NCBI GenBank assembly: GCA_964019415.1
Contig: OZ025886.1
Coordinates: 731,884-795,883 of the forward strand
Origin: Ianthella basta
Lineage: Eukaryota; Porifera; Demospongiae; Verongiida; Ianthellidae
DNA length: 64,000 nt
Direction: 5' to 3'
A program made the position numbers and the translations under genes. The notes beneath the pieces were generated by a model, which saw nothing but the letters and a program-made list of their open reading frames with translations, had not been told where the DNA came from and did not search any database. Below, piece after piece: positions 1-12,000 of this stretch (its first letter is position 1; every line of letters starts with the position of its first letter).

Positions 1-231
1 TTCATTGCATTCAAGTATTATGTGATTTAAACACACTCTCTGATGCACAATAACATGCTTGATATCATAATCATATCCACTATATTGTGTCATGTATAGA
101 CCTATAGCTGCACTCTCCTACTGTATCATGTGTGGACCTATGGCTATCCTACTCAGATACAGACACTACGTGTTACTCATTGTATGCTACAGTTCTACCT
201 TGTGGGTTTACTACATGTGAGCCAGAGGCAT
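1..231 (-). other. 3' untranslated or flanking sequence of gene A
   Basis: Downstream of the gene A stop. The same sequence flanks genes B (about 23480-23708) and C (about 46893-47123) and recurs at about 62415-62634. No clear polyadenylation signal was assigned. Confidence 0.55.
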
Positions 232-288
232 TCACAAACTATCAGTTTCTTGCCTTTCAAAGTTGGGGTTGCAATTGATTGTAGAATC
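232..288 (-). CDS. Gene A terminal coding exon (short cytoplasmic tail, ETDSL end)
   Basis: The acceptor ACACAG is at 289-294 on the plus coordinates, and 19 codons including TGA follow. The equivalent exons in B and C share the acceptor, the frame and the final residues QETDSL-stop, while the middle differs (NCNPNF here; NDYPWANF in B; NDYPNL in C). Conservation of frame and stop in three copies is what identifies this otherwise tiny exon. The last residues fit a class III PDZ ligand (acidic at -2, Leu at 0). Confidence 0.72.
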   Translation of the reverse strand, partial: DSTINCNPNFERQETDSL

Positions 289-2773
289 CTGTGTAGTTGG
301 GTAAGAAAGGTCAGAATAGATTTTCTAAACTAGAAATTAGGGCAGTCCTCTCATAAACAATTAATGTATATAGTACAATGGACAACAAAACAGCTACCTA
401 CCACTTGATCCACATTCTTGTCTTTGCCCCGCCTCCTGTATGGAAGTCAATGCACAAGTTCACCGGCCACTACCCTACGCTAACAACACTACTGCATGCT
501 GTTGATAATGTACATACCTGCCCACATACCTTAGGTAGATGACCATACATATCACCACAGGGACAGTGACTGCTATGATGACACCACAAACAACAAGACC
601 TGCTATGAGACCGCTTTCAACAATGGGCGGAAGACGAACTGCACAGAGAGTATGAAGGGAAAGGGGCAGGGAGCTATAGTGGTTCGATCTGCTTGTCAAA
701 ATTGGTGATAAGTATGTATGTTAACTAACAGTTCCTTGCAAATTGAATATACTAACCACAGTCAGTAACAACTCACTTATGTTCACAGTTGCATATCCAG
801 TGGATTGGAACTCATCATACTGTCTGTTTGGAATAGCATCCCTCCTCCTCCTGGCCATAGGAGGAGCAGGCGTGACCTGGAGAGAGCAGTCACATGCAAG
901 GAGTGGGTTCAGTGCTGCTGCATGTGGTGCTTGCTCTCTCCCTCACCTCAGTGCTGACAAAGTATCTGACAAAGCAGTCCAAAGTCATCCCTGCCATGAC
1001 AGGGCCATTCCTGTACCGACCAGGGAAGTCATTTGGCTCAGATTCATCACCCACACCATATTGGTAAGGGAAGTTGATCCCTTCTGCAGTTGGATCAAAC
1101 TCAGATGCAATATATGGCACATTGTCCTCTGCATTGTCGTATGTACCAAATGTGCTGTTGTCTGGGAAGGCTGTGTCTGGAGCTGTGCTTCTAGTTGTTG
1201 GGAGAATGTTTCTGATGCATAACACCCACAGGTGACTGCAAGGAGTTGGGAGTGGAAAAAGATGTAACAATACTAAGAAGAAGACAAGGAGCTGAGAAGA
1301 AAGCAGGTGTGCACTGCATGGGTGGTGGGGAAGAGGGCAAATGTACATGTACATATTCCCCTTGTATTAATATTGCCCTTGCTCCCTTGGAAATGTATAC
1401 ATAAGATTAATGTCACAATTGTATCTACCTTATATAGTTCACACTCATACACTCCTAGCATACACAGATTATAGCTATACACTGCTATACCTTAGAAAGT
1501 CTTGACGGACAAATGTAGGTGCAGGGATCACAATCTCCACTACTGCACTAGATCCAGCCCTAATTTGAGGCACACTGATAGAGGGAAGTTCCTCTCCTGG
1601 AGGAATTGTGGCCTCAAGCAAGGTGGCAAACACTTCACTCAAGGGAGGACAAAACTCCAGAACTGGATCATTGTTTGCTTGGACAGTCACATTGTAGTTA
1701 GTGAAGGGCTGCAGTCCAGTGATGTTGTATGAGGTATCAGCGACTGGGGTACTAGTTGTTGTCCCTCCAAGTTGACCGTATGTCAGTCGGTAGTTCCCAC
1801 TGAATGGACACGGTGGTGCTGTCCACCTCACATAGATGTAAGTTGGACGTCTCTCAGTAGCTGTGAGGTTGTCAGGAACAGCTGCATGCATGAATGGATG
1901 AGACTGCACAGTTAATGTTCCTCCTCAGATTAACAGAAAATATGTCCACTTACCCAGCACAATGTGTCATATGTCAGATTAAATATTATGAAGACAGCAT
2001 GCTACCTGATACTACAGATGAAAATATGCAGTACTAGCTTGTTAGCTGTTACGAGTGTTTTTAGGGGCTGCCGCAGTTGTACGTCAATGCTTACATTTAT
2101 AATTGAATGTATTGGGCGAAGTATTGGGTATAGGGAATTTTAGTCTGGAGACCAGACCCTAAGCGCCCCTGCGCAAAATTAGGGTCTGGTGCAACTCGTA
2201 TTCGGAAGTTGTGCAGGGATTTGAGATTCCGGCGCCTCCAATCAGATTACAGAACGCGCGAAATGCGGCGAAAGACGGATAATATCTGGCGCGAATATGG
2301 GAATTTTGGTGCGCTAACGTCGAAGATAACATGAAGAACGAGTTTGGTAAATAGTTTCTCGCATAAACTGTTTCTCACACGCTCTACTTCTTCGCTTAGT
2401 CGCAGATACTTTTCAGTTTCCGCGAAGCAGGGTCTGCAAACAAAGGCGCGTTGCGCGTGTTCGTCATCAAGAAGAGTCGCTGTGGATCCTGAAGCGGCTT
2501 GGAGTTCCTGGAGACACCTCAGTACACGTTCAGACGAGATCGATGCCAATATTCTCCGTTCTTTAGAGCCAACTGCTTTCTCACAAAGCTTGCAATATTC
2601 CATTAGACGCTAAACTCGTTCTTCATGTTATCTTCGACGTTAACGCACCAAAATTCCCATATTCGCGCCAGATATTATCCGTCTTTCGCCGCATTTTGCG
2701 CGTTCTGCAATCTGATTCAGGAAGTACCCTCCACCATCCAGAAAAGGGTCAATTATGCTGGTACGTGCTGGCA

Positions 2774-2852
<79 letters not shown>

Positions 2853-2976
2853 GTGTGTGTGTGTGTATGTGGTATGTGTGTGGTGTGTGTGTATGTATGT
2901 GGTGTGTGTGGTGTGTGTGTGCACGTGGTGTGTGTGTGGTGTGTGTGTGCATGTGGTGTGTGTGTGGTGTGTGTGT

Positions 2977-3056
<80 letters not shown>

Positions 3057-6000
3057 GAAGTTACTGAGGTATTATGACGCGATGTCATGTTTACCTATTG
3101 TGAGTGACAGAGCAGCGACCGAAGGGAGCAAGTATTTCGAGTTGGAGCGGCAGCCCCACGAGTTTTTAACTCGAAATACTTGTTTGCCACAGGTGGCTAT
3201 AATGCATTAGAGTGAAACTCACTTGTTTCAGTCAGTGTGAATGTCTCCATTTGTGTTGGTCCATCACCAGCTCGTGTGTTCCTTGCAAAGATGGTGACAT
3301 AGTACTCCTCACATGGGTAGGTCAGGTTGACCACAACAGTGGTGGTGGGGTGGGGCACTGTAGCCCCACCCACTGAGTCTGTGTCATTCATGACATCCAG
3401 AACATAGTAGATGATACCCACAGAGTCCGGAGTGGGGGGCACTCCCAGGAAGGAGGGGGGAGTCCATGTGAAGGTGACACTGAGGCAGTTCACACTGGTA
3501 GCAAAGGCAGCCACTTCACCTGGAACATCTGTTATAGGAGGAAGGGCAAAGTCAGCTCAGAGAAGTGGGGAAAGACTGTGATCAGATGGTTGCGGTATAT
3601 CACCAATCACATTTCATATCATCTACTCCATTCACTTCACTAGCGAACATGATCAGTTGTAGATTCATTCTCCACCCACCATAGATGAGCACCTCCTTGG
3701 TGGCCTTGTACTGCATTGGAATGTCTCCCTCAGCACTGTCGTTGGCTCTGCAGGTCACTGCACAGGTGTAGTTCCCACTGTCATTCACTTGACTGAAGCT
3801 GAGTGTGCTGTACAGTCCCCCAACTTCCACCTCAACAGAAGTACCAGTGTTTTCCACTGTGACTCCACTGACAAGGTCCCTGCTGTACAGGAGAGTACCA
3901 TCCTTGAACCAAACAAGGTAGAACACTGTTGTGTTCCAGGAACAAGTGAGAGTGACATTGTCTGTGGCATTACCATCCAGTGGATCCACGTCAGGTGTCA
4001 GGGTCACATCTGGGTCATCTGGAACATGGGATGACAGAGATCAATAGATCTTAGTAAGGAGTTAAAGATCAGCAGTGTGATGCTTTATGTATAGGGAAAC
4101 AATATGACACCTCATACATAATCTGCTACCAACCTGGCTCCACTGTCATGAAGTCTTCACTGGCAGAGGATCCATTGAAGAACAGGTTCTCTGCTGTCAC
4201 CGACACAGTCAGGTTGTCACATGCTGGTAGGTTGGGTGCCTCCACTGTGTTAGTTGGGTGGTCCACTGTAGTACAGAACAACACTGCTGAAGTGCTGTTA
4301 CTCACTTCCACAAAGTACCTCAACGTTGGGTTCCCTCCAGGGGGAATCCCCGTATACATGGAATTGTCCATCAAGGGCATCCAGTCAATGACAGCTGTCA
4401 CTGGTGATGTGTCATTGGATATGACGGCAGCTGATAACCCACTTGGTGCACTGGGAGATTCTGAGTAGAATGACAGGACAACATCTCTGTACATGTTGGC
4501 ACCTAAACTGCTGCTGTGCATGAAATGTATTCACTACTTACCATAGACAAACACCTCAGTGGTGTCCAGCAGATTCCCTGCAATCATACCAAACTCCACA
4601 CCCCTGGCCCCACAGGTCATAGCACAGGTGTAGTTGCCACTGTCATCCAATGTAGCATTGTGAATGGTCAGAGCGGACATCATCAGTGTGAAGTCACTGT
4701 CAATGTAGATCCCTTGTTGGGGTGCCATCAGGACATATGGAGCTGCCAGATCTTCATCATAGAGCAGTGCACCATTCTTGTACCATGCAACATAGTACAC
4801 TGAGGTGTACCATGAGCACACGAGAGAGATATTGCTGCCAGCCAGATAGTCTGCTGTGGACTCCACAGTTGACACATTGACTGTTGGCAGAACTGCATGG
4901 AGAAGGCACATTAGAACACACAGTGTGTTGGTAAATGTAACACAATGGAAGATGCTCTTTCATACAAACTACATGCACACAGTTGCATTTGCTGCAGACG
5001 CCTGCTCAACTTCCAAAAATAGCTGCTTGCTGCACATTTATGATAATGATTCTTATTTAAGTAGCTCCCAGTGTTAGATGGTGCAACTGTTACCATCAAG
5101 AATAGAAGACACTATTAGCAAATTGGTACCATTTTGGCACCAGCTTTAGCAAGTAAGTGTACCAATGTTGTTTTTGATCAGGAGGAATGTTCACAGCAAG
5201 ACAGCTAAGGGAACAACAATTCCATACTCACAAACTGGACAGATCAACTGGTATTACATGGTATGTAGTACCAGGTACAGACAGAATAATCAAGAACAAA
5301 ATTGAAAAACAATTAACAATTTCAGAGATGGAGTCATTGGTCCACTGCAAGTAAGTCATTCAGAATTGCCCTCATGCCTCCAATAAATTCACTTACCGCT
5401 ACTCTTAACCACTTAACTGTGAAATTATTATTTTGAGCCACTACCAGTAGTGTACCATGCATGCCCAGCAGAACAGCCCAGGCTGCCCAGACCAGATTTT
5501 TAGGCCTGGCCATTCTTTTGTATAGCAAAGATACTTGCTGGCCTGTGCATGTGGCCATCTAGGTAAGATTGTCTTGACGTGGCCTGACCACCTTTAAAGT
5601 GCTTCTTCCTGGCCTGCCATGCCATCCCACCTGTGTCCAAACTGCTTCAGTATCACATGTACATGTGTGCATGTGTGGGAAATTGGCAAATGCCCTCTCC
5701 ATGCACTACCAACCTGGCTCCACTGTCATGAAGTCTTCATTGGCAGGTGTTCCATTGAAGAACAGGTTTTCTGCTGTCACTGACACAGTCAGGTTCTCAC
5801 ATGCTGGCAAGTTGTTTGCCTCCACTGTGTTAGTTGGGTGGTCCACTGTGGCACTGAACAACACTGCTGAAGTGCTGTTACTCACTTCCACCAAGTACCT
5901 CAACATTGGGTTCCCTCCAGGGGGAATTCCCGTATACATGGAATTGTCCATCAAGGGGATCCAGTCAATGACAGCTGTCACTGGTGCTGTGTCATTGGAA

Positions 6001-9000
6001 TTGATGTCAGCTGACAATCCATTGGGTGTATTGGGAGGTTCTGAGTAGAATGATAGGGCAATTAACACACTGCAGCTCTGTTCATGTTGGCAGGCTAAAC
6101 AGTTTGGTGAAGTATATTCAGTACTCACCATAGACAAATATCTCGGTGGTGTCCAGCAGATTGGCTGCAATCATGCTAAAATTGACTCCCCTGGCCCCAC
6201 AGGTCACAGCACAGGTGTAGTTGCCACTGTCATCCAATGTAGCATTGTCAATGGTCAGGGTGGACATCATCAGTGAGAAGTTACTGGCAATGTAGATCCC
6301 TTGTTGGGGTGTCATTAGGACATATGGAGCTGCCAGATCTTCTTGATAGAGCAGCACTCCATCCTTGTACCATGCAACATAGTACACTGAGGTGTTCCAT
6401 GAGCACATGAGAGAGATGTTGCTGCCAGCCGGATAGTCTGCTGTGGACTCCACAGTTGACACATTGACTGTTGGCAGAACTGGAGAAGGCACATTAGAAC
6501 ACACAGTGTGTTGGTAAATGTCGCACAATGGAAGATGCTCATTCATACAAACTACATGCACACAGTTGCATTTGCTGCAGACGCCTGCTCAACTTCCAAA
6601 AATAGCTGCTTGCTGCACATTTATGATAATGATTCTTATTTAAGTAGCTCCCAGTGTTAGATGGTGCAACTGTTACCATCAAGAATAGAAGACACTATTA
6701 GCAAATTGGTACCATTTTGGCACCAGCTTTAGCAAGTAAGTGTACCAATGTTGTTTTTGATCAGGAGGAATGTTCACAGCAAGACAGCTAAGGGAACAAC
6801 AATTCCATACTCACAAACTGGACAGATCAACTGGGATATACGGTATGTAGTACCAGGTACAGACAGAATAATCAAGAACAAAATTGAAAAACAATTAACA
6901 ATTTCAGAGATGGAGTCATTGGTCCACTGCAAGTAGGTCATTCAGAATTGCCCTCATGCCTCCAATACATCCACTTACTGCTACTCTAACCACTTAACTG
7001 TGAAATTATTATTTTGAGCCACTACCAGTAGTGTACCATGCATGCCCAGCGGAACAGCCCAGGCTGCCCAGGCCATGGCCTGCCCATTCTTTTGTATAGC
7101 AAAGATACTTGCTGGCCTATGCATGTGGCCATCTAGGTAAGATTGTCCTGACGTGCCCTGACCACCTTTAAAGTGCTTCTTCCTGGCCTGCCATGCCATC
7201 CCACCTGTGTCCAAACTGCTTCAGTATCACATGTACATGTGTGCATGTGTGGGAAATTGGCAAATGCCCTCTCCATGCACTACCAACCTGGCTCCACTGT
7301 CATGAAGTCTTCATTGGCAGGTGTTCCATTGAAGAACAGGTTCTCTGCTGTCACTGACACAGTCAGGTTCTCACATGCTGGCAGGTTGGGTGCCTCCACT
7401 GTGTTAGTTGGGTGGTCCACTGTAGTACAGAACAACACTGCTGAAGTGCTGTTACTCACTTCTACCAAGTACCTCAACATTGGGTTCCCTCCAGGGGGAA
7501 TTCCCGTATACATGGAATTGTCCATCAAGGGCATCCAGTCAATGACAGCTGTCACTGGTGCTGTGTCATTGGAATTGATGTCAGCTGACAATCCATTGGG
7601 TGTATTGGGATGTTCTGAGTAGGATGATAGGGCAATTAACACACTGCAGCTCTGTTCATGTTGGCAGCTAAACAGTTTGGTGCAGTGTATTCACTACTTA
7701 CCATAGACAAACACCACAGTGGTGTCCTGCAGATTGTCTGCAATCATACCAAACTCCACTCCCCTGGCCCCACAGGTCACAGCACAGGTGTAGCTGCCAC
7801 TGTCATCCAATGTAGCATTGTCAATGGTCAGGGTGGACATCATCAGTGAGAAGTTACTGGCAATGTAGATCCCTTGTTGGGGTGTCATCAGGACATATGG
7901 AGCTGCCAGATCTTCATCATAGAGCAGCACTCCATCCTTGTACCATGCAACATAGTACACTGAGGTGGTCCATGAGCACACGAGAGAGATGTTGCTGCCA
8001 GCCGGATAGTCTGCTGTGGACTCCACAGTTGACACATTGACTGTTGGCAGAACTGCATGGAGAAGGCACATTAGAATACACAATGAGTTGGTAAATGCCA
8101 CACAAGGGAAGATGCTCATTCATACAAACTACATGCACACAGTTGCATTTGCTGCAGACGCCTGCTCAACTTCCAAAAATAGCTGCTTGCTGCACATTTA
8201 TGATAATGATTCTTATTTAAGTAGCTCCCAGTGTTAGATGGTGCAACTGTTACCATCAAGAATAGAAGACACTATTAGCAAATTGGTACCATTTTGGCAC
8301 CAGTTTAGCAAATTAAGTGTACCAATGTTGTTTTTGATCAGGTGGAATGTTCACAGCAAGACAGCTAAGGGAACAACAATTCCATACTCACAAACTGGAC
8401 AGATCAACTGAGATATATGATATGTAGTACCAGGTACAGACAGAATAATCAAGAACAAAATTGAAAAACAATTAACAATTTCAGAGATGGAGTCATTGGT
8501 TCACTGCAAGTAGATCATTCAGAATTGCCCTCATGCCTCCAATACATCCACTTACTGCTACTCTAACAACTTAACTGTGAAATTATTATTTTGAGCCACT
8601 ACCAGTAGTGTACCATGCATGCCCAGCGGAACAGCCCAGGCTGCCCAGGCCATGGCCTGCCCATTCTTTTGTATAGCAAAGATACTTGCTGGCCTGTGCA
8701 TGTGGCCATCTAGGTAAGATTGTCATGATGTGCCCTGACCACCTTTAAAGTGCTTCTTCCTGGCCTGCCATGCCATCCCACCTGTGTCCAAACTGCTTCA
8801 GTATCACATGTACATGTGTGCATGTGTGGGAAATTGGCAAATGCCCTCTCCATGCACTACCAACCTGGCTCCACTGTCATGAAGTCTTCATTGGCAGGTG
8901 TTCCATTGAAGAACAGGTTCTCTGCTGTCACTGACACAGTCAGGTTCTCACATGCTGGCAGGTTGGGTGCCTCCACTGTGTTAGTTGGGTGGTCTACTGT

Positions 9001-12000
9001 AGTACTGAACAACACTGCTGAAGTGCTGTTACTCACTTCCACCAAGTACCTCAAGGTTGGGTTCCCTCCAGGGGGATTTCCCGTATACATGGAATTGTCC
9101 ATCACGGGCATCCAGTCAATGACAGCTGTCACTGGTGCTGTGTCATTGGAATTGATGTCAGCTGACAATCCATTGGGTGTATTGGGACGTTCTGAGTAGG
9201 ATGACAGGGCAATTAACACACTGCAGCTCTGTTCATGTTGGCAGCTAAACAGTTTGGTGCAGTGTATTCAGTACTCACCATAGACAAACACCTCAGTGGT
9301 GTCCTGCAGATTGGCTGCAATCATACCAAACTCCACTCCCCTGGCCCCACAGGTCACAGCACAGGTGTAGTTGCCACTGTCATCCAATGTAGCATTGTCA
9401 ATGGTCAGGGTGGACATCATCAGTGAGAAGTTACTGGCAATGTAGATTCCTTGTGGGGGTGCCAACAGGACATATGGAGCTGCCAGATCTTCATCATAGA
9501 GCAGCACTCCATCCTTGTACCATGCAACATAGTACACTGAGGTGTACCATGAGCACACGAGAGAGATGGTGCTGCCAGCCGGATAGTCTGCTGTGGACTC
9601 CACAGTTGACACATTGACTGTTGGTAGAACTGGAGAAGGCACAATAGAACACATGGTGTGTTGGTAAAATGGAACTTAATGAATTGTGTGAAGTTAATGG
9701 CAAGGCTACGGAATTCCTGCAATATCTTATAGCTAGGCAGTCGACAGTCGGCAGCACTGATGTCACAGCAAGGAGCACGTGTCTACACAGGGCACAGCAC
9801 TTATGTCACATCTTCTGTGCATGTGCATGTATCACCTCGCGGTAAGAGCAGCTGCAGCGACCTGCACGGTGACCAGGTGTTTCTTAACATTGTAATTTAT
9901 TTTCCTCCGTCCTTGTGACGTGAATAGAGTTAGGCTCTATCCACAGGTGTGACCACATTACTACTTAGCAAGGTAAGCAAGGTCAAAGGTGAAAGGTTAA
10001 AGGGTTAAGGTCAAAGGTTAAGGGTCTAAGGTGGCACCTGGGGATGCTCCCCCATTAACCCAAGTAGTGGGCCCTCACGGCCCACTTCCGAAGGTGAGTG
10101 AACACCAGGTGAGTTCCGGAGGGGTGGCATAGACCATAGACATTATATAATGTCACACACGGTGTGTTGGTAAATGTCACTCATTGCAAGATGCTCTTTC
10201 ATACAAACTACATGCACACAGTTACATTTGCTGCAAACACCTGCTCAACTTCCAAAAAGGCAGCTTCTTGCTGCACATTTACAATATTGTTTCTTATTTG
10301 TATAAGTAGCTCCCAGTGCTAGACGATGCTCAACTGTTAGCATCATTTTAATGGCAAGAACAATAGGTATTATCAGTGAATTAGCACCAATTTTGCACTA
10401 GTTTAGCAATTAAGTGTGCCAATGCTGTTTTTGACCATGAGGAATGTTCAGAGCAAGACAGGGAACAACAATTCCATATTCACAACTTGGACAGAGCAAC
10501 TGATCAGACAGATCAATTGCTATAAACGGTTTGCAATACCAGGTAGAGACAGAATAATCAAGCGAAGCAGTTAACAATTTCAGAGATGGAGTCATTGGTC
10601 CACTGCAAGTAGGTCATTCAACATTGCCCTCATGCCTCCAATACATCCACTTACTGCTACTCTAACCATTTAACAGTGAAATTATTATTTTGAGCTACTA
10701 CCAGTAGTGTACCATGCCATCCCACCTGTGTCCAAACTGCTTCAGTATCACATGTACATGTGTGCATGTGTGGGAAGTTGGCAAATGCCCTCTCTGCTAC
10801 TAACCTGGTTCCACTGTCATGAAGTATTCACTGGCAGGAGTTCCATTGAAGAACAGGTTCTCTGCTGTCACTGACACAGTCAGGTTCTCACATGCTGGCA
10901 GGTTGGGTGCCTCCACTGTGTTAGTTGGGTGGTCCACTGTATCAGTGAACAACACTGCTGAAGTGCTGTTACTCACTGACACAAAGTACCTCAAACTTGT
11001 GTTCCCACCAGGGGGAATCCCTGTAGCATTGTCAAGCAATGCCATCCAGGAGATGACCGCAGTCACTGGCATTGTGTCATCTGATCTGATGACAGCTGAC
11101 AGACCAGTGGGTCCATCAGGACGTTCTAAAAAGTGGTAGAGTAAAGATTTACAATATATTGTCATCCCTGTTGTTCACTTGCAGCTGAAGGAATGAAAGA
11201 ATTCACACTATAGCACTTACCATACACAAACACATCCGAAGTGTTTTGCAGATTTGCTGTAATCTCACTAAAATTGCCTCTCCATGCCTCACAGCTCACA
11301 GCACAGGTGTAGCTGCCACTGTCATCTAATGCAGCATTGACAATAGTCAGAGTGGACATCATCATTGCATAGTTACTATTAACATTGATCCCTTGTGGGG
11401 GGCCCGTCTGGACAGAGGGAGTCACCAGATCTTCCTTGTAGATCAATACACCATTTTTGTACCATGCAGCATAGTACACTGAAGTGCTCCATGTGCACTT
11501 TAGCTGGATATTGGTACCGGAGGCTGCATCAACCCTATCAGGTGACACTGTGACTGTAGGTGGGACTGATAGTAGAGCAGTAGAACAGATTATGTATAGT
11601 AAATAATCAACAAGGGATAACAAAACGACAAAGGTAAGTGGTTCAAACACCTCGCATTAAGATATCTTCTAACTCCCCCATCTGCTAACCTGGCTCCACT
11701 GTCATGAAGTCTGTACGAGCAGGCATTCCACTGAGGAGGATGTTCTTTGCAGTCACTGACACAGTAAGACTCTCACATGCTGGAAGGTTGCATGCCTCCA
11801 ATGAGTTCAGTGGATGGTCCACTGTATCAGTGAACAACACCGTGGACATGCTGTTACGCACTTCCACACAATACCACAAAATTAGGGCTCCTCCTGGGGG
11901 GATCCCAGTAGCACTGCTCACCAAAGGCAACCAGGTGATATTAGCAGTCACTGGTTTGGTATCATCTGGTTTGATGACAGCAGTCACATTACTGGGGGCA

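Larger units (their letters stand above)
2058..3182. mobile_element. Non-autonomous element with GGGGCTGCCGC ends, copy 1
   Basis: The left end carries aggggctgccgcag and the right end gcggcagcccc followed by a 15-bp-arm hairpin (3129-3143 with 3168-3182). Left and right arms match 29953-31096. The middle holds a (GT)n tract and a nested TIR element. It lies in a gene A intron where an Ig exon is missing. Boundaries are approximate. Confidence 0.6.
4893..8864. repeat. Tandem segmental duplication, about 1.58-kb units in gene A
   Basis: FN3 exon starts at 4134, 5714, 7288 and 8865 give offsets of 1580, 1574 and 1577 bp. The long introns 4893-5713, 6480-7287 and 8053-8864 match almost base for base, so whole Ig-intron-FN3-intron units were copied. 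Confidence 0.85.

Noticed and set aside
232-699. Receptor tyrosine kinase or phosphatase
   Set aside because: The RPTP-like membrane-proximal motif and EGF/FN3 ectodomain suggested it, but the conserved stop in the exon after the micro-exon ends the protein about 30 residues inside the membrane, and no kinase or phosphatase motif was seen downstream of B or C.
743-1222. Plus-strand 159-codon frame at the gene A 3' end
   Set aside because: It overlaps four minus-strand exons supported by three-way splice and frame conservation.
2625-3210. CVCVCV and HTHTHT proteins
   Set aside because: Translations of GT microsatellites; the same occurs at 30607-30957.
5599-6048. Long plus-strand open frames opposite the FN3/Ig exons (also at 7173-7622, 8750-9199, 12525-12944)
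   Set aside because: They are antisense shadows of conserved phase 1-1 exons. Their near-identity only reflects the tandem duplication, and they show no domain.
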